Part shown: positions 61,351 to 64,000 of the stretch, one piece after another
Numbering within the stretch: the stretch's first letter is position 1
Layout: each line of letters opens with the position of its first letter
Assembly: GCA_963576785.1 (NCBI GenBank)
Contig: OY756148.1
Location: 1,116,001-1,180,000 of the forward strand
Source: Chlorophyllum brunneum
Lineage: Eukaryota; Basidiomycota; Agaricomycetes; Agaricales; Agaricaceae
Direction of reading: 5' to 3'
DNA length: 64,000 bases
The notes under the pieces: model-generated
Told to the model about the DNA's origin: nothing
Seen by the model: only the letters and a program-made list of their open reading frames with translations
Database searches by the model: none
Program-made: the position numbers and the translations under genes

Positions 61351-62124
61351 ATGTCTCCCATTACACACTACCTGCGTTCCTCCTCAATCCTTGCCTCCAA
61401 CAGCCCCTCCTACGATGCCAATGGCCGCCAGCTTCCCTTCACTGAATCGCATCTCCAGCGCCGAGAGCGGCATGCCTTTGTTAAGAGCCTTCAATGGCAA
61501 AGAAACATAGCAACGTGGATGAACGACCAACGGCATTCTGCCTTGAATCCTCATCCTTCCGTACACCTTCGTTCCTTTGAAACCCTTTCTGATTCCAACG
61601 ATTTCGTTTCAACACATTCCCCAAGCACATCTTCCAGCGAATCTTCTTCTCCTCGTACACCTGCATCGCCGCTCAATACCCCGCATACACATACCCCCCA
61701 ATACCACACAAAGCAACAGCAGGTTTTGGACGCAGAACTAGCCAAACTGGCACTCGTGGATACCGATACCACCGCCCAGACTGCCGTCCGGTCGCAGAAC
61801 TGCCAACGCCGGAACTACAAAAACTTGCACTTGCCAAACACCACTGCTGCCTATACCCCACGATACCGGAATTCTACTCGCTCCCAGCAGCGTACTCTAA
61901 CACCCAGTCGAGGTGTTTTCGATTCGGATTCATACACCTACCCCCCCGCACCCTCATACTCCTCACGCACTGAAGACGTAGACCAATTGCGTGACAGTGG
62001 AGAACCCTACATTCTCTACTCCTCTACACCGAAACAACCCTCGACCCTTCCTACCACCAGTACCCCAACATCAAACCCTACCCCAGGAATCGGCGAATTT
62101 CCACGGTTGGTACCCCCTCTCTAA
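61351..62124 (+). CDS. Conserved-looking hypothetical protein, Ser/Thr/Pro-rich
   Basis: Single open frame, 257 residues from MSPITHYLRSSSIL. Not recognised. The N-terminal 70 residues look ordered and charged (LQRRERHAFVKSLQWQRNIA, then TWMNDQ). The rest is Ser/Thr/Pro/Gln-rich and disordered, with a short acidic or hydrophobic stretch (LDAELAKLALVD). It ends at TAA 62122-62124. The next 120 bases stay Ser/Pro-coding in another frame, so a small 3' intron and longer tail cannot be excluded. Divergent from the BAG gene. Confidence 0.55.
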   Translation: MSPITHYLRSSSILASNSPSYDANGRQLPFTESHLQRRERHAFVKSLQWQRNIATWMNDQRHSALNPHPSVHLRSFETLSDSNDFVSTHSPSTSSSESSSPRTPASPLNTPHTHTPQYHTKQQQVLDAELAKLALVDTDTTAQTAVRSQNCQRRNYKNLHLPNTTAAYTPRYRNSTRSQQRTLTPSRGVFDSDSYTYPPAPSYSSRTEDVDQLRDSGEPYILYSSTPKQPSTLPTTSTPTSNPTPGIGEFPRLVPPL

Positions 62125-63651
62125 TGTCATCGATGGCATCATCGCTCCAATCACCTTCCTCACCCTCCTCTCCTCGCACATTCACGTTCTCACCTACCAA
62201 CTCAACATCAGCTCGGCAAATTGGTGATCACTGAGCAGGGTAAATCCATCCTCGGCACCGTTGTTACCACTACCATCACCACCCATACCCATCATCACCT
62301 TCCATTCCAACAGGCTTTTTTACACTCCTGTACATCCTATTGGCAATTTCTCCTTGGATATGTCTGATGGGACATTTCCATTTCCCGCCCGCTCGATACT
62401 GTGTGGCTGACCATGCGCCTGTGGGTATGGCAACAGCAACCAACAATAGCATTTTCGCCCATTCACCCGACCCTGTAGTCACGAGGCCGGAAGACCTGCC
62501 GCTTTTTCACCCAAGGGGCAGCGTTGTCAACTCTCATGCGTTCTGCGCCATGTTTATTTTCCCCTACCCCCTCGTGGTCTATTTTTGGCACACCATAGTT
62601 ACAAGCGCTGGGGCCTGACGGGTTATGACATGTCACACGCCTCGTTTACCGGGTCCGCTTGACTTTCCCTGCAGCGCCGCCAGAGCGAAACCAGACATCC
62701 AGCTCCCATCCGGCCAGCTATGTGACGACCTCGAATGTCGGTCTGGAATGGCGATAGAATGGTGATATTTCATCCTGGAACTCTTCTTTCTGCCTCGTGT
62801 TGTGGTTTTTCCCTGGTTTTGCTTGTCTTTCTTCCTTGGCTACAGCTGGCTGGAGTATTCATCTTTGACAACAACACTTCACTCTGTATTCCGTATCTCC
62901 TTTCGTCTCATACCCATTCCCAATTGGACCACCCCTAATTTTCTCCTTTTTTCATCAATAGACATTTTCTGTTCAATTTCTTCCCTGTCGATTCTGTGTA
63001 GAACATTTCTCCGTGATCCCATTACCTTTCGAACGCTGGACGTTCCATCTCTTTCTTGTCATCTGATTTGATTCCTATTTCGACTTTGGCGTCTTCATTC
63101 CGTACCGTTTGGTTTGAGTCTAGTGTCAATGTAGTAGCAGTACTTGTGTCACAAGAGCAGAGGATTTGAGCATGCACCACTGTTCCTTACCCTGGACCTT
63201 CAACCTTCGGGCGCGAAACAGATGAGGGTGAACTTTGCTCCGTTCATAGCCTCACTAGTGGGTGGAGGACAGGATCTCTACCACGGGTCGGGGATTTTTC
63301 ACTGATAGAACTAAGTGGAACAGGGTATCAACCTGGAACCTGGGAATCCAGGCTAGCAGAAACCGCTCAGCTGAAAAAGTTACACCTTGTCCTCATGTAT
63401 GACGACGTTGCCGCTATTTTCGGAGAGGTCGAAAGTGGGGTACACCCACTCCAGCGGAGGTTTGTCGGGGAAATGCCATAAACCATCATTTTGGGGTCAC
63501 TGTTCTCGCGATTTCTCCGTTGACTGTCAATTGCAAATTTGGTTGTTGTGCATACCAGGTCACAACATTACTTACAGTTGTTTGACCTGATCAAGTTACA
63601 TAATCGAAACATCTCTTACCTCTTACTTCGACTTCTACTCTAGCATACAGG
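62125..63651. other. Intergenic, 1.5 kb
   Basis: T/C-rich, no supported gene. A short inverted repeat (cctgga...tccagg, around 63340) is not notable. The right end is the promoter of the F-box-like gene. Confidence 0.5.
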
Positions 63652-64000
63652 ATGACGACAATCAACAATCTACCAGCTGAATTAACCATACAGATTTGTA
63701 CCATCAATGCAAGGCGCAACTGGAGATTATACAGTATCGAATCTTGCACGAGTTCTAGGACGCAGTGACAATGACATCAATTTAGTCTGGTCTACGATCT
63801 GACATCATAGACACCATAAATGCCTCACATGTCTGTCGGAGGTGGCGGGCAATTCTCACCTCTGCTCCCGAGCTATGGACAAACATGGCTGATCCATGCA
63901 ACATCGAGTGGACTAATACAGCCCTAAAGCGGTCTCCTCCTCTGGGAATTATGTTTGCTCCCTTTCGAGGCCCGCGGCGCTATGGGAGATCGGCTGAGGA
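63652..64000 (+). CDS. F-box-like protein, 5' part (3' end outside window)
   Basis: ATG at 63652 opens MTTINNLPAELTIQI, the usual F-box start (LPxELxxxI). An intron from gtacca (about 63699) to catcatag (about 63809) leads to TINASHVCRRWRAILTSAPE, then LWTNMADPCNIEWTN. The motif VCRRWRxIxxSxPxLW is typical of the large Agaricomycete F-box families that provide substrate adaptors for SCF ubiquitin ligases. The gene continues past the right edge. Only the domain start is visible, so the substrate is unknown. Confidence 0.75.

Noticed and set aside
1..64000. CRISPR arrays, rRNA genes, phage or bacterial features
   Set aside because: None seen; the window is consistent throughout with intron-rich fungal nuclear DNA.

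Overview
The window looks like nuclear DNA from a basidiomycete fungus, most likely an Agaricomycete (mushroom-forming group). Genes are split by many short introns of about 50-60 bases with GT-AG ends and CTAAC/CTGAC-like branch sites. Pyrimidine tracts often precede start codons. The families include fungal forms of Set2, Utp10, Rpa49, Apc1 and Nrp1, plus two types typical of mushrooms: a single-pass glycoprotein with a Gly/Ser-rich stalk and a small secreted protein.

Layout, left to right. 1-4215 (-): 5' part of APC1, running off the left edge. 4496-8169 (+): a MOV10/SDE3-type RNA helicase. 8254-9293 (-): an Ear1/Ssh4-like SPRY protein. 9397-9924 (+): RNA polymerase III subunit RPC10, with a 7-base microexon. 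9631-14578: an old tandem duplication with a period of about 2.48 kb. It copied the 3' half of RPC10, a small secreted-protein gene and the start of an unidentified exon. Each gene survives in only one unit. 16216-17820 (+): a membrane glycoprotein. 18036-21481 (+): a second SF1B helicase with an apparent one-base frame break. 22665-25785 (+): an Nrp1-like protein with two RanBP2 zinc fingers. 27916-29652 (-): a DUF1365 protein. 29913-31848 (+): a basic, disordered, probably nuclear protein. 32254-35595 (-): SET2. 35971-37761 (+): RPA49. 37762-47539 is gene-poor, with only two weak gene candidates. 47540-51701 (+): a PAK/STE20-family kinase with an altered DFG motif. 52000-59560 (-): UTP10. 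60133-61122 (-): a BAG-domain protein. 61351-62124 (+): an unidentified protein. 63652-end (+): the start of an F-box-like protein.

Most of the window is core housekeeping: cell-cycle ubiquitination (APC1), Pol I and Pol III subunits (RPA49, RPC10), ribosome biogenesis (UTP10), chromatin (SET2) and Hsp70 co-chaperoning (BAG). Many neighbours are divergent and share short intergenic promoters. I found no operon-like or cassette-like new system. The most unusual structure is the 9.6-14.8 kb duplication with reciprocal gene loss, together with the RPC10 microexon.

Exon limits were worked out by eye from splice signals and reading frame. They are firm where stated base by base and approximate elsewhere.
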